A stretch of DNA of 64,000 bases from Lysinibacillus capsici (GTDB taxonomy: Bacteria > Bacillota > Bacilli > Bacillales_A > Planococcaceae), in assembly GCF_003367505.1 (NCBI RefSeq), contig NZ_PXXX01000018.1, positions 1 to 64,000 of the forward strand, in the 5' to 3' direction. The notes under the pieces are model-generated. The model saw nothing but the letters and a program-made list of their open reading frames with translations. It did no database searches and was not told where the DNA came from. Each line of letters opens with the position of its first letter. Position 1 is the first letter of the stretch. Below are positions 27,918 through 36,550 of this stretch, piece after piece. The translations under genes were made by a program, and so were the position numbers.

Positions 27918-28015
27918 TCTTTTTTGCCCCCTTATTGTTAGTTACATTTTTACTGGTAGTAGTTCGTCTGCTTTTTGTATTCCTACAGTCACTTAAGTAA
28001 AACGGGCTATAGACA

Positions 28016-28252
28016 TAAAAAAAGACAGACGAACCCCTTTTCGGGATTCTCTGTCCTTGCACCTGAAAGTTACACCAGACTGGCTCGCAAGCTTTACCGT
28101 TGCCAATCAGTCGGCTTTCCCCTTTGGTGGCTGTTATTGTTATACTACAGCTCTCTCCAGAGTTGCGTCTTGTACGAGTCCTTTTACCTGAGAGATTCAT
28201 AGCCCATTGCTACTTGCTCCTTCGGTGACGTCTACACGCTCTCTCCCCGCAC
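28016..28252 (-). ncRNA. Tandem glycine riboswitch controlling gcvT-PA-PB
   Basis: On the minus strand two aptamers follow one another. Aptamer 1 has GGGGAGAGAGCG, CACCGAAGGAGCAAGTAGC and AATCTCTCAGGTAAAAGGAC. Aptamer 2 has CTGGAGAGAGCTG, CCACCAAAGGGGAAAGCCG and AACTTTCAGGTGCAAGGACAG. The 3' side of aptamer 2 runs into a terminator stem GACAGA...TCTGTC with seven T (28016-28055). This is the classic glycine ON switch: ligand binding competes with the terminator. It ends about 100 nt before gcvT. Confidence 0.95.
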
Positions 28253-28402
28253 AATCATCCGCCCAAGATAAATCTTGGTACTATTTAGTATTCAATGAAC
28301 ATTTAGTTACTTATTTGTCTATATCCTAACATTAAATGCATTGGAAAGGCAATCATTTTTTAAAAGATAATAAAACACGAACATTAAATAAAAATAAGCT
28401 AC

Positions 28403-28918
28403 TTATCGTTCGTTTTTCAATCTTTTCACTTGAAATACTAAATACTCTAGAATTTGGCGAATCGTCCTACCTTCTGTCAGTACCTGAATATGACCTGCAT
28501 CACGGTAAAACTTCCTTCTGTAGTGATACAGACTTTCTAGCTCCTCCTTTGTAGAGCTCTGTACAATGGGTCTATTTGGATCATGCTGAACTCGTTTATA
28601 AATATCCTCAAACGACGCATCTAAAAAAAACACCAGTCCACTGCGTCTCATAATTTTTCGATTTTCAGCATTGATGGCAACGCCACCACCAGTCGAAATA
28701 ATACAGGCCTCGTCCCTAAAATTTTTCAAAAATTCTGTTTCTATTTCTCGAAAGTGGGCCTCACCGTATTTTTCAAAAATCTGTGGAATTGTCATCCCCT
28801 GCTGACGTACAATCTCATGATCCATATCGTAATATGGCATCTTCAATAAATAGCTTAAACGTCTTCCTAATGCACTTTTTCCACTACCCATAAAACCAAC
28901 TAAATATATTTTTCGCAA
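28403..28918 (-). CDS. aroK: Shikimate kinase
   Basis: A 171-residue P-loop kinase that phosphorylates shikimate in the chorismate pathway. Walker A GFMGSGKS is at residues 8-15, the shikimate-binding DMDHEI near 32 and TGGGVA near 78; NRPIV lies in the lid region near 117. The start is TTG after AAGGTG. It follows the comG genes on the same strand by 20 bp, as in B. subtilis, so read-through from comG is possible although aroK must have its own supply of transcript. A short stem with T-rich tail (28388-28405) overlaps the stop and may end the unit. Confidence 0.93.
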   Translation of the reverse strand: MRKIYLVGFMGSGKSALGRRLSYLLKMPYYDMDHEIVRQQGMTIPQIFEKYGEAHFREIETEFLKNFRDEACIISTGGGVAINAENRKIMRRSGLVFFLDASFEDIYKRVQHDPNRPIVQSSTKEELESLYHYRRKFYRDAGHIQVLTEGRTIRQILEYLVFQVKRLKNER

Positions 28919-28938
28919 TTCGATTCACCTTCTTATAA

Positions 28939-29139
28939 CTACGATTCTACACTGTCTGACAAAATTTGTCCCAATAAATTTATCGTAGCTCGAACATTCA
29001 ATTTTTCTAGCCCATCATATGTTCGATACTGCATTTCATAAGACATATAATACGCAAGAACAAAAGTAGTTACAAAAAATAATAATGCAATTGCGATCAA
29101 AAAAATAGCCCCTCTGTCATTTTTCAATAATTGGCACAT
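28939..29139 (-). CDS. comGG: ComGG-like minor pseudopilin, short
   Basis: A 66-residue protein in the last comG position. It has one hydrophobic segment (about residues 10-32, GAIFLIAIALLFFVTT) after a polar start, like ComGG, which lacks the usual pre-pilin Gly-Phe motif. It is only about half the usual ComGG length (about 120), so assignment rests on position. ATG 29139 lies 10 nt after AAAGGAG within the comGF end; the frame extends to a TTG at 29178. Confidence 0.7.
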   Translation of the reverse strand: MCQLLKNDRGAIFLIAIALLFFVTTFVLAYYMSYEMQYRTYDGLEKLNVRATINLLGQILSDSVES

Positions 29140-29542
29140 AAAAGGCTCGCTCCTTTTGAATACCACTAGCCATTTCAACAGCTACCGTCAGCTTATTTTC
29201 GGAATAGCTAAATTGACATTTATTGATTCCTATTAGCATAGGAACATGTCCACCCTTTACCTGCTCACGAATAATATTCGAGTAGCAATCAATATGATGG
29301 AGCGTATTAGCTGTTTGGAAAGTTATTCTTTTTTGATCTTCACGAATGGAAAAGGTGGAAATATCTTTTAGAGAGAGGTTCAAGTCAGAAACAAATAGTT
29401 CCCACTTTGTTTGTTCATCTATTAGCATAGTTGATTTCATTTCAGCAAACCAAAGTATTATAAGAACAAAAAAATGAGAAATAAGCACAAAAACGACTAA
29501 TTGAAACATAGCTTCTATTAATGTATAGCCTTTTTCATTCAT
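29117..29542 (-). CDS. comGF: ComGF pseudopilin
   Basis: A 141-residue minor pseudopilin of the competence pseudopilus. The type IV prepilin motif is NEKGYTLIEAM at residues 2-12, followed by a hydrophobic helix to about 34. ComC peptidase should cut after the Gly. ATG 29542 overlaps the comGE stop; AGGTG lies just upstream. The body is beta-rich, as in the ComGF family. Confidence 0.85.
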   Translation of the reverse strand: MNEKGYTLIEAMFQLVVFVLISHFFVLIILWFAEMKSTMLIDEQTKWELFVSDLNLSLKDISTFSIREDQKRITFQTANTLHHIDCYSNIIREQVKGGHVPMLIGINKCQFSYSENKLTVAVEMASGIQKERAFYVPIIEK

Positions 29543-29852
29543 GCACTTCACCTGTCACTTGGATACATTTTTGGCGTGGCTCCTGTAAATTTTGAAATTG
29601 GACACAAACTTGTTGTTCGTCAACTATCCAATGATAAGCAACCTGTTCAATGGTCCGAGAGCCCTCTGTTACTTGAATCGCATGGTACTGTTTTAAACCT
29701 TCGTATGCTGTTTCAGCTGCAATTAGCTCCATTTTTTTATTAGCAAGATTTGTTTTCATCGTATAGGTAATGGGGATTAACGAGGTACAAAGCAGCATCA
29801 AAATACCCACACCTAAAATAGTTTCTACAAAAGAATAGCCTGACTCATTCAA
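29535..29852 (-). CDS. comGE: ComGE pseudopilin
   Basis: A 105-residue minor pseudopilin with a modified prepilin motif (NESGYSFVETI at residues 2-12) and one N-terminal hydrophobic helix. Start overlaps comGD by 8 bp and end overlaps comGF by 8 bp, consistent with coupled translation. Assigned by motif and operon order. Confidence 0.82.
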   Translation of the reverse strand: MNESGYSFVETILGVGILMLLCTSLIPITYTMKTNLANKKMELIAAETAYEGLKQYHAIQVTEGSRTIEQVAYHWIVDEQQVCVQFQNLQEPRQKCIQVTGEVHE

Positions 29853-30282
29853 TCCTAGCTCTCCCTCGCCCTAATGTTATGATTACTTTTTTCTTGCCCT
29901 GTGGTGTTTTAAATGCCATGGTGCCTGCTGTCATCACATTGCCGCTATAGTTATAGACAAGTGTTTGAATTGAACTCTCAGCTGGCAAAAATTCAACCCC
30001 CTTTGGAAAAGAGCGTTCATATAAATGAGTATAAATATCTTTTTGAATAGTATAACGATTTGTTGAACCTTCCATTTTCAGGGCTATATATTGTCGTTGG
30101 CTCATACTATAGGTTTGAATATATTGAATATCCAGTTGTAATTGCGTAAAAAATCGTTCTAATTCCTTGGTTTCTGCTATTTTCAATGAGAATTTACTAA
30201 CAATCGCTGTTAAACTCATAACAAGAAATAAGACAACCAGCATTTCAAGAATTGTAAAACCACCGTTTTTATGAACATTCAT
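29845..30282 (-). CDS. comGD: ComGD pseudopilin
   Basis: A 145-residue pseudopilin with prepilin site NGGFTILEMLVVLF at residues 6-19 and a single N-terminal helix. The ATG overlaps the comGC stop codon by one base. Required in B. subtilis for pseudopilus assembly and DNA binding. Assigned by motif and order. Confidence 0.88.
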   Translation of the reverse strand: MNVHKNGGFTILEMLVVLFLVMSLTAIVSKFSLKIAETKELERFFTQLQLDIQYIQTYSMSQRQYIALKMEGSTNRYTIQKDIYTHLYERSFPKGVEFLPAESSIQTLVYNYSGNVMTAGTMAFKTPQGKKKVIITLGRGRARIE

Positions 30283-30620
30283 TAGCTATCCGTACCTGTT
30301 TCCAAGTTGACATTGGCTGGACGTACCTCTCCCTCATTAGTAATCACTATTTCTTCTTTATTTGGGCAGGTTGTTTCATTTTCCTTTAAATAGCCCTTTG
30401 CCACTAAATCCTCTAAGGTAGGATAAGCCATATAATCTACACGATACGCCTCTACTTGACCTTGTACCATGCTTATATAAGCCGTACAGCCTTTCTTATC
30501 TATTGTGGCGAAATGCTTTGTAACATTTGGGATTGTAATTAAAATAAGAATAGATATAATTAACAAAACTATAAGCATCTCAATTAAAGTAAAACCAGCT
30601 TGTTGGTTAAGACGTTTCAT
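30282..30620 (-). CDS. comGC: ComGC major pseudopilin
   Basis: A 112-residue major subunit of the competence pseudopilus. It has the canonical prepilin sequence QAGFTLIEMLIVLLIISILILI from residue 7, with Glu5 of the mature protein present. Two Cys (KGCTAYI, ETTCPNKE) may form the known intramolecular disulfide. I prefer the second of two adjacent ATGs (30620) because it lies 6 nt after AGGAGG. Confidence 0.93.
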   Translation of the reverse strand: MKRLNQQAGFTLIEMLIVLLIISILILITIPNVTKHFATIDKKGCTAYISMVQGQVEAYRVDYMAYPTLEDLVAKGYLKENETTCPNKEEIVITNEGEVRPANVNLETGTDS

Positions 30621-30630
30621 CATCTTCCTC

Positions 30631-31704
30631 CTAAACTAATTCAATCATGTGATAGATGGGTAATAATAAACTGATATAAGCCGCTATTATACAAGCAGCT
30701 ATAAGGATAAAGAAACTTGGCTGCACAAAAGCTAATATTTTTTGCAAAAGCTGTTCCTGCTTTTCCATTAATAAATCGCTATACAATACTAACTCTTTTC
30801 CTAAATATCCGCTGTGCTCGCCATGCTCAACGAACATCGGAAAATCCTTTTGAAAAACGGCCATGATCGTTACCGCCTGTGTGAGTGATTCTCCAAAGAT
30901 GACTCTATCTTTTATACGCTGTGAAAGAACTTGAAGAAATGGTTGTAGTTGCTGTTCCTCTAATAGCTGTAGGCTTGCTTGTAATGAAAATCCACTTTGT
31001 AGTAAGCTTCCTAAATAAGCAGCAAATTGCCTTGTCAAAGTCAACCTAAAATAGCGTTGTATAAAGGGGATTTTTAATAAGACTGTAAGTTGATGAGCAA
31101 CAGCTTGTCGTTTAAGATAGAATCGAAAAAGGAATATGCTACCTATTACTATGAACATGGTCGAGATAACTACATCTGGAACATGCAATAACAGATTGGA
31201 CAATGCAATGCTTGTCTCTTCTGTTTCAGAGGTACGACTGCCGACCATTCTTTCAATGTTCGGCAAAAAAAATGTACGAAACACAAAAAGTAATAACAAT
31301 AAAAAGATAATCAGTGTGACAGGATAGATCAGCAGCTTGATTAACTTTTTTTTAGTCTTTTCACTTACTGTTATCTGTTTACCTACACCTTTAAATGCTT
31401 CTATCATGTGGCCATTGTTTTCCGCCACCTTAATTGCCATTAAATAATGATTCCCTAGCTGTAATGTTTCAAATATCCCTGCAACGCCTACTCCTTGTCT
31501 GAGCTTTTCATCAATTTGCTGCTGTATGTCCTCATGTGCTTCAATATGATGAGGTAGTAGCATGGAAATAGCTTGGGGAAATAAATATCCTTCCTGCATT
31601 AATACACATAAACGATTGAAAAGCTGAGCTTGCTCCTTTACCCGCCATTTCGTAGCCCGATTATAAAAAAGAACAATTTTATCGATGTATGTTTGTAACT
31701 GCAT
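30631..31704 (-). CDS. comGB: ComGB polytopic membrane protein
   Basis: A 357-residue GspF/PilC-family platform protein of the pseudopilus machine. Two repeated GspF domains are separated by membrane helices near residues 130-150 and 170-195, with a final helix near 330-350. The start overlaps comGA by 26 bp. It anchors ComGA and drives pseudopilin extraction by family analogy. Confidence 0.92.
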   Translation of the reverse strand: MQLQTYIDKIVLFYNRATKWRVKEQAQLFNRLCVLMQEGYLFPQAISMLLPHHIEAHEDIQQQIDEKLRQGVGVAGIFETLQLGNHYLMAIKVAENNGHMIEAFKGVGKQITVSEKTKKKLIKLLIYPVTLIIFLLLLLFVFRTFFLPNIERMVGSRTSETEETSIALSNLLLHVPDVVISTMFIVIGSIFLFRFYLKRQAVAHQLTVLLKIPFIQRYFRLTLTRQFAAYLGSLLQSGFSLQASLQLLEEQQLQPFLQVLSQRIKDRVIFGESLTQAVTIMAVFQKDFPMFVEHGEHSGYLGKELVLYSDLLMEKQEQLLQKILAFVQPSFFILIAACIIAAYISLLLPIYHMIELV

Positions 31705-32698
31705 ATAGGCTCTCCACTAATTCTTTTTGTCCCATTAATGTTAAATCATAAGGAAGTTTGTAATTGCCCTTATCTTTGATGGCGGTGATGGCTCTTGATA
31801 GATGGTCATCATGTAATATCTCAAAGATAGCTCGACGTTCTTCATGTATAGCTGAGGTTTGAACAAGCATTTGGGCAACTATACCGATAACCGTTTGACG
31901 AAGCTCCTCTATCGACACACCTAAATCCATTAAACGATAGAGACAATTAATGGAGTCTTTTGCATGAATAGTGGAGACAACTAAATGCCCTGTTAGAGAG
32001 GCTTGGATGGCAATATTTGCTGTTTCTCTATCGCGAATTTCACCAATCATAATGACATCAGGTGAATGGCGCAAAATGGCTTTTAATCCTGCAGCATATG
32101 TAACGCCTGCTCGCTCGTTGACTTGAATTTGAAGTAAATTGGCTTGGCTGTTTTCTACAGGATCTTCTAAAGAAATCACATGTCGATTCAATTCTGTGGA
32201 ACAGTAGTGGATGAGGGAATAGAGTGAAGTAGACTTGCCAGAGCCGGTTGCTCCCGTAAAAAACAGAAGACCTTGTCGGTTTTGTACCAGCTCCATGAGT
32301 TGGTAAGCTGCGCTTTTGGAAAAGCTTAGGGAAGTTAGTGGAAATGCATGATTTTGGAGAAGTAAACGAATAATTAAGCTTTCTTTTAAAAATACAGAAG
32401 GCAGTGTGGATACACGAAACGAATAAGAATTTTGCTCCATTGCCTTTTGAAAGGCACCGCTTTGAGGTTTACGACGCTCACTAATATCTAATTCTGCAAG
32501 AAATTTATAGTAAGAGATCATTCTTTCTGCAAGTTCATGAGGTAGCTCACCAGCGTGGAGAAGTTTATCATATTTTCGAAAATAGATCCGATATTTTATG
32601 TTTCCTGGAACTAGCAATAAATCGGATGCTCCAAAATGATAGGCCTTTAGTAAAAGTTGCTCACATTTTTGTTCGACAACTGTTTCAAAATTCTGCAT
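31679..32698 (-). CDS. comGA: ComGA competence traffic ATPase
   Basis: A 339-residue GspE/PilB-type ATPase for pseudopilus assembly and DNA uptake. Walker A FTGATGSGKSTS is near residue 145, the Asp box ISLEDPVEN near 180, the Walker B-like DVIMIGEIRDRETA near 215-228 and the His box TGHLVVSTIHA near 235. The length fits ComGA, which lacks the long GspE N-domain. First gene of the seven-gene operon; expression should need ComK. ATG after AGAGAGGTG. Confidence 0.95.
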   Translation of the reverse strand: MQNFETVVEQKCEQLLLKAYHFGASDLLLVPGNIKYRIYFRKYDKLLHAGELPHELAERMISYYKFLAELDISERRKPQSGAFQKAMEQNSYSFRVSTLPSVFLKESLIIRLLLQNHAFPLTSLSFSKSAAYQLMELVQNRQGLLFFTGATGSGKSTSLYSLIHYCSTELNRHVISLEDPVENSQANLLQIQVNERAGVTYAAGLKAILRHSPDVIMIGEIRDRETANIAIQASLTGHLVVSTIHAKDSINCLYRLMDLGVSIEELRQTVIGIVAQMLVQTSAIHEERRAIFEILHDDHLSRAITAIKDKGNYKLPYDLTLMGQKELVESLYAVTNIHR

Positions 32699-32778
32699 GT
32701 ATGCACCTCTCTTTTAGTTCATTCGAATATGACCGCTCTATTCGTTATTTCCTAGTATAAGGAGGAACTCGCCACGAG

Positions 32779-32806
32779 AAAAGCCCTTTTCAGAAAATAA
32801 AAATTT
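32779..32806 (-). promoter_or_regulatory. Candidate ComK-box pair upstream of comGA
   Basis: Two AT boxes approximate the ComK element AAAAN5TTTT: AAAAGCCCTTTT (32779-32790, one base short in the spacer) and AAAATAAAAATTT (32794-32806). They sit 80-110 bp before the comGA start, a sensible distance, but AT-rich DNA gives such matches easily. Confidence 0.35.
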
Positions 32807-33025
32807 ATAAGTTAATTTTCTACCAATAATGTTTTTTGCTATAAAAATGTGGATAAAGTGCAATTTTCCACTAAAAAAGAATATAAATACATGAAAAAAT
32901 TAATATTTATGCCGAAATGAACTGTATCTTTTTCAATAATACAATATAATAGTATCAACATGATTATTTTCCTAACACTTGGTAGACGAACATAATTTTT
33001 ATAATTAATTAAAGAGGTGAAGCTC

Positions 33026-33736
33026 ATGATCCATCCATTAAAAATTACTAGTACACTAGCGGATGAAACAAGATACTCTATTTATGAGTACATATTGCAA
33101 GAGAAAAAAACAGTTACTGTACAACATATTGCTGATAAATTCGGTATCCATCCAAACGTTGCTCGACTTCATTTAACGAAGCTTTCAGAAATAAATATTA
33201 TTACAGCTGACTATGTAAAAACAGGTAAAGGTGGCAGACCCGGACGTGTTTATAAAGCTTCAGAAAAAGGCGTATCTCTTACTTTTCCAAGACGTGATGA
33301 AGATCGTTTATTAAAATGGACGATACAATTAATTGAAGACTTTGGTCCATCTGCATTAACAAAGTGCCAGGAAATTAGCTACCAAGACGGCTATCAGCAA
33401 ATGAAAAATTATATGAGTGCTGAATTGACATTAAGTAATTCTCTTTCCTTCGATGAAAAACTTCAGCTATTAACGGACAATGCCGCTTTAATTGGCTATA
33501 TTCCACAGATTCAACAAACTGAGCAAGGAAAAAAAGTTATCTTCTCCATCTTCAATTGTCCATTCCAGGAGCAACTGACAGCCTATTCTGAAATTGTTTG
33601 TTCATTACATGAATCCTATTTAAAAGGGCAATTAGATGCATTGTTTACGAACAATGAATTTGTGCAAATGGAAAGTATGATACATAATTGCGATTTATGT
33701 AAATATGAAATAAACGTGACAGAAATCGATAGCTAA
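33026..33736 (+). CDS. COG2345-type winged-helix regulator with C-terminal Cys cluster
   Basis: A 236-residue DNA-binding protein. Residues 5-75 are an ArsR-like winged helix (TLADETRYSIYEYIL, then HIADKFGIHPNVARLHLTKL; the wing is TGKGGRPGRVYK). The C-terminal half has the COG2345/SufR layout with Cys in FNCPF, EIVCSLH and HNCDLCKY, suggesting a metal or Fe-S site. ATG 33026 follows AGAGGTG; a GTG three codons earlier is less likely. Divergent from comGA across 327 bp, so it could control comG, itself or a sulfur/iron process; none is shown. Confidence 0.75.
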   Translation: MIHPLKITSTLADETRYSIYEYILQEKKTVTVQHIADKFGIHPNVARLHLTKLSEINIITADYVKTGKGGRPGRVYKASEKGVSLTFPRRDEDRLLKWTIQLIEDFGPSALTKCQEISYQDGYQQMKNYMSAELTLSNSLSFDEKLQLLTDNAALIGYIPQIQQTEQGKKVIFSIFNCPFQEQLTAYSEIVCSLHESYLKGQLDALFTNNEFVQMESMIHNCDLCKYEINVTEIDS

Positions 33737-33853
33737 ATTAAAAATCCATTTGTTTGTCACAAACATGGAGAAGTTCCAGTTTACAGACACCTTTCCTATC
33801 ATTTATAATGAGTAAGAGATTATTGTGTCGTGGGCAAAAGGAGGGGAAATTTC

Positions 33854-34096
33854 ATGGATAATATGTATAAAGTTATGGCATTCTGGACAGGTATTTTTGC
33901 CGTTATGTTCTACCTTGGAGGTATGAACGAGGTATCGCTATTATTCTTAGGTAATACAGGTTTATTCTTATTATTAGGCTTCTTAAACCTTTCAGAACGT
34001 ATGTACATGTACATTTTCGGAGCATATTTAACTGTATTCTTCGCTGGCTTCACGTACTATACAACATTCATTCACGTACCTGGTGGCGGTCATTAA
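33854..34096 (+). CDS. DUF2626 small membrane protein (YqgY-like)
   Basis: An 80-residue protein with three hydrophobic helices (about 8-24, 28-46, 54-72) and the family ending VPGGGH. Motif FWTGIFAVMFYLG at the start is typical of DUF2626. Function unknown. ATG 33854 follows AGGAGGGG. Neighbouring yqgX and yqgW homologues match B. subtilis order. Confidence 0.85.
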   Translation: MDNMYKVMAFWTGIFAVMFYLGGMNEVSLLFLGNTGLFLLLGFLNLSERMYMYIFGAYLTVFFAGFTYYTTFIHVPGGGH

Positions 34097-34105
34097 TACA
34101 AACAA

Positions 34106-34142
34106 AATCGCGTATCTCACTTTCGGTGAGATACGCTTTTTT
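34106..34142 (+). terminator. Terminator after the DUF2626 gene
   Basis: Perfect 11-bp stem GCGTATCTCAC / GTGAGATACGC followed by TTTTTT. Confidence 0.92.
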
Positions 34143-34171
34143 ATGTGCTAAAACAGTTTATTATCCATGTT

Positions 34172-34816
34172 TTAAAATCCATTTAAAAAAGGATTTGTCT
34201 CCATTTCTGCGCCTACCGTTGTATAATTACCGTGTCCAGGATAGATAATAGTATCCTCAGGTAATGTCAACAGTTTATTATGGATAGATTCCAATAAAAT
34301 TTTGGTTGATCCACCTAATAGATCTGTACGTCCTACACCTTGTTCAAATAACGTATCTCCCACGATGGCAAAACCGTCATTTTCAAAGATATAAGAAATA
34401 CTCCCCGGTGAATGCCCAGGTGTAAAAACAGCTTGAAACACAAAATTACTCATTTCAATTTGCTGTTCTTTTTTGATAATTGTATCTTGCGCTGGTGCAG
34501 CTACCCTATAATCTGGTAATGCAGGATATTTACTAGAGCCATTCTTCGTTGGATCTTCTAGCCAACTAACTTCCTTTTCATGAATCCATACAGGAACGTC
34601 AAATACCTCACGCACTGCATCTACTGCCCCTATATGATCAAAATGGGCATGTGTTAAAAAGATAGCAAGAGGTTTTAAGCCGTTGCTACGGATTGTTTTA
34701 ATTAGACGCTCCGCCTCTTCACCTGGATCAAATACGATACATTCTTTTTCTTTATTCGATACGATATAGCAATTCGTTTGGACGGGACCAAGAGAATAAC
34801 TTCGTACGTTCATCAT
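34172..34816 (-). CDS. MBL-fold hydrolase (YqgX, glyoxalase II-like)
   Basis: A 214-residue metallo-beta-lactamase-fold enzyme. Metal ligands are in THAHFDH (near residue 55), GHSPGS near 132 and the VGDTLF and YPGHG segments near 150 and 195. B. subtilis YqgX is reported to act with bacillithiol as a glyoxalase II. ATG 34816 follows GAGGTG; a GTG nine bases earlier falls in that site. Divergent from the DUF2759 gene. Confidence 0.87.
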   Translation of the reverse strand: MMNVRSYSLGPVQTNCYIVSNKEKECIVFDPGEEAERLIKTIRSNGLKPLAIFLTHAHFDHIGAVDAVREVFDVPVWIHEKEVSWLEDPTKNGSSKYPALPDYRVAAPAQDTIIKKEQQIEMSNFVFQAVFTPGHSPGSISYIFENDGFAIVGDTLFEQGVGRTDLLGGSTKILLESIHNKLLTLPEDTIIYPGHGNYTTVGAEMETNPFLNGF

Positions 34817-34985
34817 AGTTATCACCTCAACTTCTTATTATACAGGCTTTGCCACAATTTGACGATAAATGTTCATAGTTTACAGTATTTTAGTCCTCGA
34901 CAAAAACAAGTAGAACGTTTACAATTAAGGAGGAATATTGTTTGCGACATTCATTTTCTGATGTCGAAAGGAGTGTCTATTTTTA

Positions 34986-35165
34986 ATGAACTTATTAATG
35001 GTTATTTTTGGTCTAGTAGCGATTTTAGCTGTATTTGGTACATTCCAAGCAATTAAAGAAAAGAACCTATTAAGCGTTGTTTTCAACTTATTAAGTGCTG
35101 CTGTATTCGGATGGTTCGTCATCATGACGATTGTTCACAGCGGTTACCCACCAAAATTACACTAA
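34986..35165 (+). CDS. DUF2759 small membrane protein (YqgW-like)
   Basis: A 59-residue protein (MNLLMVIFGLVAILAVFGTF...) with two membrane helices (residues 3-20 and 30-50) and the family tail HSGYPPK. Function unknown. The nearest ribosome site, AAAGGAG, is 12 nt from the ATG, longer than usual. Upstream, AAGGAGGAA with TTG would encode a 7-residue leader ending at 34962, within a small hairpin. Position beside yqgX matches B. subtilis. Confidence 0.85.
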   Translation: MNLLMVIFGLVAILAVFGTFQAIKEKNLLSVVFNLLSAAVFGWFVIMTIVHSGYPPKLH

Positions 35166-35176
35166 AATTCAGACAG

Positions 35177-35212
35177 AAAAAGAGCAGTCTCTTCGGAGAT
35201 TGCTCTTTTTTG
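35177..35212 (+). terminator. Bidirectional terminator between DUF2759 and tyrS
   Basis: Stem AAAAGAGCA.TCTC / GAGA.TGCTCTTTT with a TTCG loop and T-runs in both directions. Confidence 0.92.
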
Positions 35213-35219
35213 TCTATTA

Positions 35220-36434
35220 TTACTTATTGAATTGAAGAAACCGCTTCTTGCCGATTTGTAGAACATCATTATTCATTAATACTTGTGATATGTCATCCAT
35301 CGCCATTTTTTCTCCATTCAAGGATACTCCTTTTTGCTTGATTACCCTCAAAAACTCACTCTTACTTTGAATAAAACCCATTGCCACTAGTTGTGGAATG
35401 ATATCCACGATTCTTTCCTTATCAATTTCTAAGAGCAGTATAGGAATGTTTTTCGGTATTTCCTTTTTTTGAAATGCTGCTTCAAAATAAACTCTTGCTT
35501 CCTCCACTGCTGTAGATCCATGGTATAAAGCCGTTATAATTTCTGCTAATAGGAATTTCAAATCGCGGGGATTCTCTCCCTTTTGTAGTCTATCTTGAAT
35601 AGCCTGCACTTGTAGTGGATGCTCATCTGTTGCTAATTCGAAATATTTGATAATTAAAGTATCTGGTACTTCCATCACCTTTTTAAACATAATCTCAGGT
35701 GCTTCATTGATGCCAATATAATTACCTAAACTCTTACTCATTTTTTCAATACCATCTAACCCCTCTAGTAAGGGCATAAAAATAGCAATTTGTTTTTCTA
35801 ATCCTCGATGCTTTTGTAAGGTGCGTCCCATTAAAATATTGAACGTCTGATCCGTTCCACCTAACTCTATATCTGCCTCAAGTTCTACTGAATCATATGC
35901 TTGCATAAGTGGGTAGAAAAACTCATGTATACCAATTGGGATGTGCTGCTGGTAACGTTTCTGAAAATCCTCGCGCTCTAGAAGTCGAGCAACAGATGTT
36001 GTGGCTGCTAGCTTGATGACTTCTTCAAAGGACAGCTTCGCTAACCATTCACTATTAAAACGAACCGTTGTCTTGTTCGGATCTAGTACTTTAAAAATTT
36101 GCTCACAATAAGTTTGGGCGTTTTTCTTCACTATATCGTCATTTAAGGCTGTTCGCCCCTTAGCTTTACCTGTAGGATCGCCAATTCGTCCTGTAAAATC
36201 ACCGATAACAATAACTGCATGATGGCCTAAATCTTGCATTTGCTTGATTTTCCGTAGAACAACCGCATGACCTAAATGAATATCTGGTGCGGACGGATCG
36301 AGCCCTAGCTTAATCGTTAAAGGTCGCTGTTCTTTATACGATCGCTCTAATTTTTCAAATAAATCCTGTTCATCAACGATCTTGTTAGCACCCTTCTTGA
36401 TAATCGCTATTTGCTCCTTTGGTGTTAAAAACAT
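35220..36434 (-). CDS. tyrS: Tyrosyl-tRNA synthetase (TyrZ-like type)
   Basis: A 404-residue class I synthetase. The HIGH motif is HLGHA (near residue 50), followed by GDFTGRIGDPTGK, which marks the second TyrRS type (TyrZ of B. subtilis). KMSKS is near 230, and a C-terminal S4 RNA-binding domain (from about 340: QSKSEFLRVIKQKGVSLNG) follows. ATG 36434 lies 9 nt after AAGGAG; an ATG three codons earlier abuts the site. Preceded by a tyrosine T-box, so expression rises on tyrosine starvation. Confidence 0.94.
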   Translation of the reverse strand: MFLTPKEQIAIIKKGANKIVDEQDLFEKLERSYKEQRPLTIKLGLDPSAPDIHLGHAVVLRKIKQMQDLGHHAVIVIGDFTGRIGDPTGKAKGRTALNDDIVKKNAQTYCEQIFKVLDPNKTTVRFNSEWLAKLSFEEVIKLAATTSVARLLEREDFQKRYQQHIPIGIHEFFYPLMQAYDSVELEADIELGGTDQTFNILMGRTLQKHRGLEKQIAIFMPLLEGLDGIEKMSKSLGNYIGINEAPEIMFKKVMEVPDTLIIKYFELATDEHPLQVQAIQDRLQKGENPRDLKFLLAEIITALYHGSTAVEEARVYFEAAFQKKEIPKNIPILLLEIDKERIVDIIPQLVAMGFIQSKSEFLRVIKQKGVSLNGEKMAMDDISQVLMNNDVLQIGKKRFLQFNK

Positions 36435-36550
36435 ACGAAACATCTCCTTGTAATATTAAATATTAATATTGCAAGTTCTATAAGAGTAAATGGGGTACCG
36501 ATTTTGTTTACAAGGCTTTAATAGCTTTACACCTTTATGCTTAGAAGGCA

